Assembly (NCBI GenBank): GCA_003574895.1
Contig: PJFB01000003.1
Coordinates: 372,001-436,000, forward strand
From: Geobacter sp.
GTDB taxonomy: Bacteria > Desulfobacterota > Desulfuromonadia > Geobacterales > Pseudopelobacteraceae
Length of the DNA stretch: 64,000 bases
Reading direction: 5' to 3'
The position numbers were made by a program, and so were the translations under genes. The notes beneath the pieces are model-generated. The model had not been told where the DNA came from. It saw only the letters and a program-made list of their open reading frames with translations, and did not search any database. Shown here in pieces: positions 1 through 8,800 of the stretch (position 1 is its first letter; each line of letters opens with the position of its first letter).

Positions 1-107
1 GTAACAGAAGCTTCTTTCTTCTTACACCCCATAGCCAAGGCAGTAATTACCAGCAAAGACCAAGTTGCCAGTATCAAGCTATTTTTTGCCAGGTTTCTTC
101 TTGTCAT
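1..107 (-). CDS. pilP: PilP, type IV pilus lipoprotein (N-terminus only, runs off left edge)
   Basis: Only the first 35 codons lie in the window. An ATG at 107 opens inside the 3' end of pilO, in another frame, and gives MTRRNLAKNSLILATW, then a hydrophobic stretch ending in a lipobox-like AMGC followed by KKKE. That is a lipoprotein signal peptide, as expected for PilP, the inner-membrane-anchored lipoprotein linking the PilMNO platform to the PilQ secretin. Position directly after pilM, pilN and pilO supports the name; the conserved C-terminal domain lies outside the window. The 29-nt overlap with pilO suggests translational coupling. Confidence 0.8.
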   Translation of the reverse strand, partial: MTRRNLAKNSLILATWSLLVITALAMGCKKKEASV

Positions 108-693
108 CCTTTATCTCTTTCTTATCCAGAAAACGGAAAGTCGTCGCCAGACAATTTACCTTGGTCATCATTCTGTTGTTAACGTTTTTGATATCGGAAA
201 AAGAAACATTAGTGATGTTGACGATTCGCGGCAAGTTGGCAACAGCTGCAAAGAAATTAGCCACGCTGAAATAAGAACCTGAGACTGATATATCAACCGG
301 CACCTCGGCGTAGAAATCCTTTAGTGCTTCACCTTTGGGGCGGAAGACCAGGAAGTCAAGACCCGCTTTTTTCCCAAGGGCAGTGATGCTGGTTAACAAC
401 GAAGGTATCTCCTTGGAGTTTGGCAGTTCGGTCAATGCCTGAGCCAGTTCGTGGTTTAGCTGTTCGTATTCCGCTTTCAAGCGAGGGAGATTATTGGCGA
501 TTCTGGTCTTGTCGTCAATTTCAGTCTGCAACTTACTCAAATCAGTCTTGAGTCTAGTTTCTTCCCGGAATTTAGGAATATACAGGAACCAGACCATGGC
601 TGCTGCCTCAAGTACAACCACAGCAACAAGTATGAGTATTTTTTGCCTGGTCGGGAGCTTGAGTATTTTTTCTACCTGTGGATCCATGTTCAA
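79..693 (-). CDS. pilO: PilO, type IV pilus inner-membrane alignment protein
   Basis: 204 residues. A short cytoplasmic N-terminus precedes one transmembrane helix at about residues 18-39, a coiled coil at about 43-90, and a small periplasmic alpha/beta domain. This is the standard PilO layout. PilO pairs with PilN in the inner membrane to form the alignment complex joining cytoplasmic PilM to PilP and the secretin. The C-terminus is lysine-rich (DKKKPGKK). The gene starts 24 bp after pilN and its end overlaps pilP, so it belongs to the pilMNOP operon. Confidence 0.93.
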   Translation of the reverse strand: MNMDPQVEKILKLPTRQKILILVAVVVLEAAAMVWFLYIPKFREETRLKTDLSKLQTEIDDKTRIANNLPRLKAEYEQLNHELAQALTELPNSKEIPSLLTSITALGKKAGLDFLVFRPKGEALKDFYAEVPVDISVSGSYFSVANFFAAVANLPRIVNITNVSFSDIKNVNNRMMTKVNCLATTFRFLDKKEIKDDKKKPGKK

Positions 694-717
694 TCCGTCC
701 TGGTTTATGAAATACTG

Positions 718-1299
718 TTACGTGGGAGCGTTTGTAGCAGGCTTTTTAAGTGGTTCAGGTGTAGTCCGCAGCTTGCAGTTAAGCTCAAAGCGTTTCAGCT
801 TGGTTCCTTTACTCTCTATCTGTTCCGAAACAACTAATTCAACACCCATAAAATCGCTGGATGCTTCGAGACTGCGCATAAAGGTTGCTATCAAATCTTC
901 GGTATAGGATAGGCCCGAAATCTTGATGGAATTGCCGTTCTCACTGTAACCGGTCAACCACAACTGGTCGGGTGTGATATCGCTCAGAGTTGCCAAACGG
1001 TGAGCAGGACCGGTCTTGTTCTTACGTAATTGCGCAAGAACATCCAGCTTCTTCTTCACCTGCTCTTTGAGATTTTTTAGTTCTTCAAGCTTACCGATCT
1101 TTGTTTTTAGTTCATTAATCTTATTTTTTGACGCGCTGATATCATTTTTTGTAGAAGATATCTGCATCTGTTTAACTAAATACATTGCTGTAACAACTCC
1201 GGCAACCAGTAACAGGCTAACACAGAATATTGTGATCTGCTGTACCGCTGTTTCCTTTTTTTTGGCCGCCCGAACCGGTAATAGGTTAACTTTGATCAT
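718..1299 (-). CDS. pilN: PilN, type IV pilus inner-membrane protein
   Basis: 193 residues. The extreme N-terminus MIKVNLLP matches the conserved INLLP motif that PilN inserts into a groove of PilM. One transmembrane helix lies at about residues 22-43, followed by a Lys/Glu-rich coiled coil (about 50-95) and a periplasmic domain. The start ATG overlaps the pilM stop (ATGA), so translation is probably coupled. The size and order pilM-pilN-pilO-pilP are typical. Confidence 0.94.
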   Translation of the reverse strand: MIKVNLLPVRAAKKKETAVQQITIFCVSLLLVAGVVTAMYLVKQMQISSTKNDISASKNKINELKTKIGKLEELKNLKEQVKKKLDVLAQLRKNKTGPAHRLATLSDITPDQLWLTGYSENGNSIKISGLSYTEDLIATFMRSLEASSDFMGVELVVSEQIESKGTKLKRFELNCKLRTTPEPLKKPATNAPT

Positions 1300-2351
1300 T
1301 TATCCCCGACCCTCCTTATGGCAAGCCCAACAGTTACAGCCATTAGCGGACCGATTTCATGAAGGTATTCTGGATCAAAATCCTTTTCATTGTATTTAAG
1401 CTTTGCAAAAGGATTGATCATTTCTACCGGCAAACCAAGTTTTTCGTTAATTGATTCGACAAGGTTGTAAACTTTAGAACAGCCGCCGCTCACAAAAATG
1501 CGGGCGATTTTATCGTCATTTGCAGTTGAATTATAAAAATCAAGCGAGCGCCTAATTTCCTGAGTAATGGCTACATTTACCTTGTCAAGGACTTCCATTA
1601 AAGCACTGTTGCCGGTTTCATGGGCAAGCAACTTAATTGATTCGGACTCAATGCTGCTCAAACCGAGCTGTTTCTGGATCTCTTCAGTATACAGGTTGCC
1701 ACCCATCTGAACGTCTCGTGTAAATAGCGTAACTCCGGCCTTTACGATATTGATGTTCATCACACTCGCCCCGATGTTAATTAGCGCCAGGACTTCATCC
1801 GGGTTTGCATCATGATTGGCTTCAAAGGCATTTTGAACTGTAAATGAATCTACATCCACCACTGATAGCTGGAGTCCAGCCTCATGGAATACAGCCACAT
1901 AATCGTTTATGATGTCCTTTTTGCTGGCAACGAGCAGAACGTTCATCTTGGTTGGATCAATATTGTCGGGAGAGAGAATTTGGAAGTCCATGTTGACATC
2001 ATTGATGTCAAAAGGAATATACTGCTCCGCCTCCCATGTAATCTGGTCTTCGAGTTCTTCCGACGGCATCGCCGGCAAGGTGATCTTGCGAATGATGACT
2101 GAGTTGCCAGAAATTGAGCAGGCAACATCCTTGACCTTAATACCAAGGCTGGCTACAACATTTTTAACGGCACTGACAATGGAAGCACTATCCATCAGGG
2201 AATTATCGACAATTGCTTCCGGAGGTAAAGGTACAATGCCTATGTTCAGAAGTTGATAGACACCCTTCAAATCCTTTAGCTGAACCAGCTTGACAGAGCT
2301 GGAACCAATATCTATTCCAACAACATCCTTTTTCTTTTTTAGAAAAAACAT
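1296..2351 (-). CDS. pilM: PilM, actin-like type IV pilus assembly ATPase
   Basis: 351 residues. The N-terminal VGIDIGSSSVKLVQL (about 11-25) is the phosphate-1 loop of the FtsA/actin-like fold, and FVSGGCSKV near residue 290 fits the adenosine-binding region. PilM is a soluble cytoplasmic protein that docks the PilN N-terminus and links the motor side of the type IV pilus machine to the envelope subcomplex. The gene follows the small XRE regulator by 18 bp, so the two are probably cotranscribed from the promoter and riboswitch near 2.8-2.9 kb. Confidence 0.95.
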   Translation of the reverse strand: MFFLKKKKDVVGIDIGSSSVKLVQLKDLKGVYQLLNIGIVPLPPEAIVDNSLMDSASIVSAVKNVVASLGIKVKDVACSISGNSVIIRKITLPAMPSEELEDQITWEAEQYIPFDINDVNMDFQILSPDNIDPTKMNVLLVASKKDIINDYVAVFHEAGLQLSVVDVDSFTVQNAFEANHDANPDEVLALINIGASVMNINIVKAGVTLFTRDVQMGGNLYTEEIQKQLGLSSIESESIKLLAHETGNSALMEVLDKVNVAITQEIRRSLDFYNSTANDDKIARIFVSGGCSKVYNLVESINEKLGLPVEMINPFAKLKYNEKDFDPEYLHEIGPLMAVTVGLAIRRVGDK

Positions 2352-2369
2352 ATCACGTCCCTGTCAAGA

Positions 2370-2570
2370 TCAATCCTGAAAGACCTTGTTTTTTTCGTCA
2401 AGCGAGAAACCCAGTGCCAGGATTATCTTTCGCATGGTTTCCAAACGACACGATTCGCCCCTCTCGATCCTATCTATGGTAAGTGGCGATATGCCTGCTT
2501 TGCGGGCCAATTCGGATTTACTCATCAAACGAGACTCCCTGATTGCCTTCACATTGTTTCGTGCCTTCAT
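2370..2570 (-). CDS. Small XRE-family helix-turn-helix regulator
   Basis: 66 residues from the ATG at 2570, which has an AGGA Shine-Dalgarno 7 nt upstream. Another in-frame ATG at 2576 is possible but has poorer spacing. The protein is almost only a Cro/C1-type HTH: SKSELARKAGISPLTIDRIE gives helices 2 and 3, followed by LETMRKIILALGFSLDE. It heads the pilMNOP operon, directly downstream of the GEMM-I riboswitch, so it should be made together with the pilus platform. Its target is unknown; autoregulation or control of pil genes is an inference. Confidence 0.82.
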   Translation of the reverse strand: MKARNNVKAIRESRLMSKSELARKAGISPLTIDRIERGESCRLETMRKIILALGFSLDEKNKVFQD

Positions 2571-2749
2571 GCGCATGTCCTATGTTATTTAATAAAACTT
2601 GCGCAACGTTTACTGCTAAATATTATCATTGTCAAGGTATTTATATTAAATTATATGACATATTAGTTTTTTGAAATGTAGTTTATTCTAAAAATGTATC
2701 ATATTTCCTAACGTTATCAATCAATCCTAGTATGAAGCTATCCAATAAC

Positions 2750-2803
2750 AAAAAAAGCCGAATCGCCGCTCCCCATTTCTGTGAGATATTTCGGCGACCC
2801 GGC
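2750..2803 (-). terminator. Intrinsic terminator in the riboswitch expression platform
   Basis: Read on the minus strand, GCCGGGTCGCCG (2803-2792) pairs over 12 bp, including two G-U pairs, with CGGCGATTCGGC (2768-2757). Seven U residues follow (2756-2750). The 5' arm of this hairpin includes the 3' end of the riboswitch aptamer, so aptamer folding and terminator folding exclude each other. Ligand binding should therefore prevent termination (an ON switch). Confidence 0.85.
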
Positions 2804-2870
2804 TGTCTCGGTGAGACCCAATAGGCTTTCCGTCCCATCCTCGCGGATGGTTTAGTATTGTCGTGTATCT
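2784..2870 (-). promoter_or_regulatory. GEMM-I riboswitch, Ib type (cyclic AMP-GMP / cyclic di-GMP)
   Basis: The minus strand carries the GEMM-I core in order: AGATA P1 arm, AATACTAAACCATCC, a GCGA tetraloop, GGATGGGACGGAAAGCC, a variable P3 hairpin (GGTCTC/GAGACAGCC), GGGTCGCC, then the TATCT P1 arm. Aligned on the conserved AAACC, the base equivalent to G20 of the V. cholerae Vc2 aptamer is A. G20A marks the GEMM-Ib subgroup that recognises 3',3'-cGAMP in Geobacter. The aptamer begins about 8 nt after the predicted transcription start and leads into XRE-pilM-pilN-pilO-pilP. Ligand preference is inferred from this one base. Confidence 0.9.
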
Positions 2871-2888
2871 ATTTTTTATTCACAACAA

Positions 2889-2904
2889 AGCACAAAACAT
2901 GCCT
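2889..2904 (-). promoter_or_regulatory. Predicted sigma54 promoter for the riboswitch / XRE-pilMNOP transcript
   Basis: The minus strand reads AGGCATGTTTTGTGCT, with the required GG-N10-GC spacing and good agreement with TGGCACG-N4-TTGCW (GGCA, the G after the -24 block, TGC and the final T match). Transcription would start near 2878, just before the aptamer at 2870. rpoN and several sigma54 activators are encoded in this window. No convincing upstream activator site was seen. Confidence 0.68.
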
Positions 2905-3030
2905 ACAAGCCCAGACACACACAACACACTGATACTAATAGATTTTTTTATTTATTAAAGATTAAATACAGACAATTTCCGCTAATCAACCAGAATATAT
3001 CGAGTACAACCCGGTGATATCAAGTAACCA

Positions 3031-3645
3031 TCAATATGCATAAAGAACTTCGATGTTTGCCTGGGCAGCAGAATTGTTCTGCCGTTCACCCTGAATTTCT
3101 AAACGATAAATATACGGAAAATGCATTGGTTTTGAAATAGATGAGGATTCCGCTACACCAGACCCTTCAAGTTGCAGGCCACTTTGGTCGGTGTTTCCTT
3201 GAACGGTATCGACAATTTTAGAATACACAACAAAATTGTTACCTGCCGATGCCTGTAATGTAAAGTTCATATCAGGAGACTTTTTCGGTTCAGGTGTTTT
3301 ACTACACTCCGAGGGCCAGTCCCGAGTTGACAGCGTCAGTTTTTTCTCTAGGCATTCTTGCGTAGTGTTTATTTGCAAATTAACATTATTAAAGTTAGAT
3401 GTAACCGTAGATATCATTGACGATGTAGAATAATTCTGCAGCACATATGGGAATATGTCTTTTACGAAAATTTCAGTTCCTCCATAAGAAGCGTCCATTG
3501 CTGAATGATATTTACGCTGTTGCGACGACATTTGAATGTTTTGAGTAACCATATACAGTAAAGCCATAACAATTGTCATAGATATCAGTGTCAACATCAA
3601 TGAGGTAACAAGTGCGATCCCGTCAGGATTTCGTAAATATCTCAT
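3031..3645 (-). CDS. pilX: PilX-like pilus assembly protein
   Basis: 204 residues. The N-terminus GIALVTSLMLTLISMTIVMALLYM is a PilX-type hydrophobic helix: the prepilin-like G is followed by IALV, not FTLxE, as usual for PilX/GspK-like minor pilins. The remainder is a polar periplasmic domain with a few cysteines. It is the last gene of the minor pilin operon (pilY1-fimT-pilV-pilW-pilX). PilX-type minor pilins act with PilV, PilW and PilY1 to prime pilus assembly at the tip. The name rests on the N-terminus and gene order. Confidence 0.82.
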   Translation of the reverse strand: MRYLRNPDGIALVTSLMLTLISMTIVMALLYMVTQNIQMSSQQRKYHSAMDASYGGTEIFVKDIFPYVLQNYSTSSMISTVTSNFNNVNLQINTTQECLEKKLTLSTRDWPSECSKTPEPKKSPDMNFTLQASAGNNFVVYSKIVDTVQGNTDQSGLQLEGSGVAESSSISKPMHFPYIYRLEIQGERQNNSAAQANIEVLYAY

Positions 3646-3656
3646 AATATTTTCCC

Positions 3657-4925
3657 TTACTGATTGGACAGCAAGTTTTTAGGCCGTACAACAATTTTAT
3701 AAAGTTTCCAGCGATAGTTTTTCCAACCGGCCGCGGCAATGTCAACACTATTTGAAAGACTTTCTTCACCAGCGCCTCCGACAATAATAGGCGATGGGCT
3801 GATATAGCTGTTGTCACGCCGTCCATTCTGTGCCAACACATATATCTCAATCATCTTTAAACTGTTTCTCAACGCGGCCGGATCAAGTAAAGCCGCTTGT
3901 ACCTCTGCAACTGTTGCAGAATAGCTAGCACCTGCTGCCATTGTAACAGTATGACCGTCTGCATCGGACCACGTGTCAACTATCCCGTCATTACCTGGTG
4001 CTATTCCATTCAGCAGATCCCAGCCCAATACTACTTGCATATCAGCCACGCAATCAAGGATTGGATAATAAGTAAGTTTCCCGTCAGACTGATTCACTGC
4101 AGCCTTGTATAAAATACCGGCATTCGAAGCGCACACTGAAGGGACTTTCCCTGTATCCGATGGCCGCGCCACAAAGTAATCTACTCGATTGAAAGGCATA
4201 CGGGATTCGTCATTGGAATTATTGGGTTTATTTAGACCGTAAACAACATAACTAGGAGTATTAATGGAATAGTTACTGAATGCGTCCCCACTAAAAGGGA
4301 AATACAGCAAATGATTTGTCGGCTCACTCACCAAGGTCAATGTAGTACCGGAAGAATTTATTACGCGCCGAAGCAAAATAGCCCTCTCGCCGGTAACAAG
4401 GTTCTCGGCAGCGGACACCCATTGATTCGGCGTTACGACTCCAAGGTTATTATTCAGATAAGTCCACTTCTGGGCAGTTGCGGAGACACCTGTGGTCAAC
4501 CCTTTGATGGTTAAATAGTCAGAGTGCTCAATAACCGTATATTGGTTGCCTGATTCGCTTGTAGCATCTTCAATACCATCTCCGACATTGTTACGAAAAA
4601 CGAATGCTCTCGGTGGAGCGGTATTGCTTGTTTCATTATTATTTGATGCTGGTGAATCTGCTGCTTCACTATACGAAACAGGCGATGTCTCAGTAAAGAG
4701 GCCATAGCCTCCTTGCTGTATATCGTGCCGTAGCATTTCCAAGCCAATGACTCCCTCGATGTTACTCTCCTCGCTGCGAAAAACTTTGGCAGTCTGGGAG
4801 AGAATCGTCTTGAAGGCATCGCCAGTTATCATGATAACAACTATAAAAACGACCATCACGACAAGTAACTCAACCAGCGTGAAACCACTCTTTCCCATCA
4901 TTATTCTTTTATATGTATTTATCAT
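3657..4925 (-). CDS. pilW: PilW-like minor pilin
   Basis: 422 residues from an ATG at 4925 that overlaps the pilV stop (TGATG); a GTG one codon upstream is possible. The class III signal is GKSG followed by FTLVELLVVMVVFIV, with cleavage by PilD after the Gly and the conserved Glu at mature position 5. A large periplasmic domain follows. Size and position between pilV and pilX match PilW, a component of the priming complex capped by PilY1. Confidence 0.86.
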   Translation of the reverse strand: MINTYKRIMMGKSGFTLVELLVVMVVFIVVIMITGDAFKTILSQTAKVFRSEESNIEGVIGLEMLRHDIQQGGYGLFTETSPVSYSEAADSPASNNNETSNTAPPRAFVFRNNVGDGIEDATSESGNQYTVIEHSDYLTIKGLTTGVSATAQKWTYLNNNLGVVTPNQWVSAAENLVTGERAILLRRVINSSGTTLTLVSEPTNHLLYFPFSGDAFSNYSINTPSYVVYGLNKPNNSNDESRMPFNRVDYFVARPSDTGKVPSVCASNAGILYKAAVNQSDGKLTYYPILDCVADMQVVLGWDLLNGIAPGNDGIVDTWSDADGHTVTMAAGASYSATVAEVQAALLDPAALRNSLKMIEIYVLAQNGRRDNSYISPSPIIVGGAGEESLSNSVDIAAAGWKNYRWKLYKIVVRPKNLLSNQ

Positions 4926-5311
4926 CACTTCGTTACCCGAGATATCGCTGATGCCGTTTGATGGGTATAGCGATTACCTTTATAGTGCCAACTAACCTCA
5001 ACATTAAGCTCTTTGGAATTCGAAAATGAAGCCCCGGTACGAAAAACAGAAAAGTTTTTAAAGCCCCCCATCAGTATTTTGCGAGGTTCAAAAGTTGCGA
5101 CCGAAGCTGTAGATACTAACTCAAACGGCCGGGAAAGCTGCTTGGACATCTCGCCATCAGCAACCAATATCGCTTCGTTGCGAAGCTGTGTAGCAAGGTT
5201 GTGGTACAAAGAGATATTGACTGACTGCAAAAGCCCCAACATTCCAACCATCAAAATCACTATTGCCACTAAGAATTCTATAAGTGTGAAACCTTTATCA
5301 TCTTTGCACAC
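4925..5311 (-). CDS. pilV: PilV-like minor pilin
   Basis: 128 residues. The start is taken as GTG at 5311 because a strong GGGGAGG lies 5 nt upstream; a TTG at 5335 would add 8 residues without a comparable site. The protein begins MCKDDKG, then FTLIEFLVAIVILMVGMLGLLQ, a prepilin signal with Glu at mature position 5. It overlaps the fimT stop by about 14 nt and the pilW start by one base, so the minor pilins are probably translationally coupled. The rest is a small pilin head domain. Confidence 0.87.
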   Translation of the reverse strand: MCKDDKGFTLIEFLVAIVILMVGMLGLLQSVNISLYHNLATQLRNEAILVADGEMSKQLSRPFELVSTASVATFEPRKILMGGFKNFSVFRTGASFSNSKELNVEVSWHYKGNRYTHQTASAISRVTK

Positions 5312-5792
5312 AGGAACCTCCCCGCATCTGCCCAAGATTGGTTCTCATGGCCGATATGACGATACAATCGTAATAGGCGCCACTGTCGGTCGGATTGATA
5401 CGGATTGTGTTCCATACAGATGTTACCCCACGTACATTGAACAGGAATACGACATCTGCTATTGAACTGCCACTTGCAGTAGCCATCGAGTAGCCAATGT
5501 TCTTGGTAAAAACTACTGTACCCCCTGAATCGTTCTGAGAACTGTAACTTTTAAAAGAATAGCCATTGGCCGAGCTGTTAATAACCAGACTGTGAGGTCT
5601 TTTACTATATATCGAATCAAGCCTGGCTTTATTAAGATCAGCCATAAGTTCGCGGGCATGACGCTCGATTTGGGCCTTGAGTTGCCAACTGTGAAAACCA
5701 GGGATGGCGATTGCCATAAGAATCCCCATGATCATCATTACCATGATTAGCTCAATCAACGTAAATCCATCTTCATTATATATAATTGTCAT
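5298..5792 (-). CDS. fimT: FimT/GspH-type minor pseudopilin
   Basis: 164 residues. NEDG followed by FTLIELIMVMMIMGILMAIAIP is a canonical prepilin cleavage site and N-terminal helix. The following HARELMADLNKARLDSI and the beta-rich C-terminal half fit the GspH/FimT family. It begins 23 bp after pilY1, and its product would be processed by PilD, encoded nearby. GspH-like pseudopilins initiate or cap pilus assembly; some FimT proteins bind DNA for uptake, which cannot be judged here. Confidence 0.86.
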   Translation of the reverse strand: MTIIYNEDGFTLIELIMVMMIMGILMAIAIPGFHSWQLKAQIERHARELMADLNKARLDSIYSKRPHSLVINSSANGYSFKSYSSQNDSGGTVVFTKNIGYSMATASGSSIADVVFLFNVRGVTSVWNTIRINPTDSGAYYDCIVISAMRTNLGQMRGGSCVQR

Positions 5793-5815
5793 GTGTACCC
5801 TACCCTGACCCGATG

Positions 5816-8800
5816 CTATTTCTCTCTGATATGGAGATATTTTTTAGAGGGTGGCGGAAAAGAAACCAGCGACAAGCCTTGGGCGGTAGGAGGGACCCCC
5901 GAGATCGAAGACGACAAACGCCTCTGGTCGTAACGCTTATCATCAGGATTACTAAAAGCCGTTTCAAGTGAAATCTCGGAAAACGCCCCGGTAGAGACCT
6001 GAATAAGTGCCTTTCCCTTCATAGCTCTGGCTGGCGGCACCCCACCCGTATCGTATCTAACCGCCCAAATGAGTGAATCACCACCAAATTTACACAGATC
6101 GCCACTCGGCTTGAATGTCGTAAAAAAAACCGCACCTGACGGTGACGCTATTGGGTCGGTAATCATCCTTTCGGCAGAAAAGGTATCATCGCTGCCATCC
6201 AGAGCAATATACCAACCGGGATCCTTTACATTCAACGTTAACTGAGGAGCAACAGATGCCGAACCGGACTGATTTACCAATCCTGAGGGAGAAGCCGTAG
6301 TACAAGCAGGATCAATATCATTGTCCCTGCCACCAGGAACATCCAGAAGCGATGCGAATCTAGTTGACCGGTTTATCGTTGAATAACATGGCTCCTTGAT
6401 TCCATACAATACCTGCTGATTAGAAATGTCATCGCCTTGATAAAAATAACGGCCTGTACCAAAATATATCCAGAAATTTTTATTCTTTCGGTCCTGAAGC
6501 TTAGAGACAGATGTAGTTACCGGCCCTATGCCGCTAATCAATGACGAGGCAACCCAGTCAAACGGATTGGTGCTTTCCTTGGTAGTCAACCTGACAACCC
6601 CGCCTTTGGTCCAAGTACCGGCGGAGGCATCTAACTGGGTATACCCGACATAAATGGCATCGTCGCTGTACCACCCATCATTTGCCGGAGTTGCACGATC
6701 GGTATCAACCCAACTTGTAGCCAGTGAACCGGCAAAAGCACTGGCTGGCAATGAGGAATTGTCGTAAAATTTATCGATCGTCCGAACCAGGGCGCCAGTG
6801 GCCAAATCAACAATAAAAATTCTCAACTGCTGATCGGATTGGCCCAGGAATTGACGCTTGACCGAATCAATCGGGCCGGTGGGACCATTTGCAAAAACAG
6901 CGAACCACCGGCCGTTTTTGCTGTGGTCAGGGCGCAGAGTGTCATTGCCGCCGGCATCCTTTATTTTCGCCGCTACCCGCACAATGGCAGGACCAGTGGT
7001 GGCAAATCCCATCTGTTCTACAGCGCTTGTGCTTCCCGGAAATTCCCACATATATGACGGTGAGGACGGATCGGTAACGTCCAACGCAAAGTAAGAGGAG
7101 TAACCGACGCCGGTAGCGGCCGATGTCCCCTTAACCGGCGTTTTCACACTGTCTGTCGGCGCGGTATACGAGGTATCGCCATTCCATTTGGCGGCCCCGC
7201 CAAACCCGGTACCGCCTATCAGAACAGTACGCCAGGTAGAGCCATCAACAGTTTTTGTACAATCCCAATAATTTACAGCAGCAGCGCAACCTGCAGGCTT
7301 CAGTAAACTGGCATCGACCAGATATGAAGACTTGTCGACGTAGTAGAGGTGGCAATAATTAGGTTCCTTTAAATAAGTAAGATAGGGAAGTGACTGCTTC
7401 GGAATAAAGCTCCATTCTTCCCGGCCAAGATCATCATTGGTAGTAGCAGGCTTATCCGAACCATAATCAAACCTGGCCTTAAGTGGATTTCCTGAATTTG
7501 TGCTCAACTCCTCAAGCACTCCTAGCCGGAAAGCATGCAGCATGCCGTCATTACCCCCAACAAATACCATGCCCCGACTCTTGTAATTGGCCGTTTGAAT
7601 GAATTTCTTGTAGGTGGCATCGTTATATCCAGTAGGACTCTCATCACTGTATTGATTCAAATGAATAGTGGATATCAATTTAGGCGTTGACGACACTATG
7701 TCGCCAAGTTTCCAAACACGGTTACAACTGCTGCTGGCTGTTGCCTCCACATATGAAGAGTTAATGCCACAATTATTAATAGTCACTTTGCGATTCCGGT
7801 ACTTGGTCCCGTCAGCATCAGCAACCTGATCGATCCCCAAGGTATAATTGATGATTTTAGCCGCTTTGCTGGCGTCACTGGTCTGCAGAAGGGACAAGAA
7901 AGAACTGTTTCCTGTAAGAGTTGCCACATTGGCTGTGTTGAATGTGGTCATTTTAGTAGTTGCATTATCAAGCGCTGCGATATCGGTGTGTGTATAAAAC
8001 TTTCTGGGATCGGTGGCAGGATTTCTTCCCCACAACTTTCGGCCAGCCTTCCAAAGACTTTTGACCTTATCAGGATCAACCGTGGCATCGGGAGTTGCTG
8101 CATCAGGGGCGCCATCGCCATTTGTATCGGCGAATAATCTCACCTGCGTCTTATTCTGCAGCGAGTCGAAGTAAAACTGGGCAATTCTATCTTGCGTAAG
8201 ATTCAGGGTTGAATCACTGACCGTATCTTCACGAATCGAAGTGCTCTGAAGACCTGGATCGATATAGTACCACATATTGTGCATCTCACCGATCCAGGCA
8301 GCCGATGTGCCGTTATCGAACTCCTTGGCGGGATAGAAAACCGCCTGCAAAAGACTATTGCCACTGCCCTCACTGTTGTTGAGGATTGAGGCCGCTGTGC
8401 CGGAGGAAACGCGGGCAAGTATCGCATCCAGGGCGGCTCGCAGACTCTGTTCCATCTGGCTGGGGTTGGTCACAAGAAAATAGTTGTCCGGCGTCCCATC
8501 ATTATTCTTGTTCCATTCGTCACACCTTGAATTTCGCGTGGCAGATCCGCGAGTAGCCGGATCGCACGTGCTGTCGGTATAGGGAAGCCCATCTCCGTCT
8601 GTATCTCTAAAACCACCGTATTTGGCGGCATACCAGAGCGGAGGTTTCGGTAAGACGGCAGTAGTGGCAGTTGCATTGAATTTCATCGACTGTGAATCAG
8701 TGGTCAATTTGTTGCCTGCCCATGAGGAACCTGAAGGAGGCGAAGAGGTATGCTGCACAATCATGTAGGTCTTCGAATCATCACCCACACCGGAAATAGT

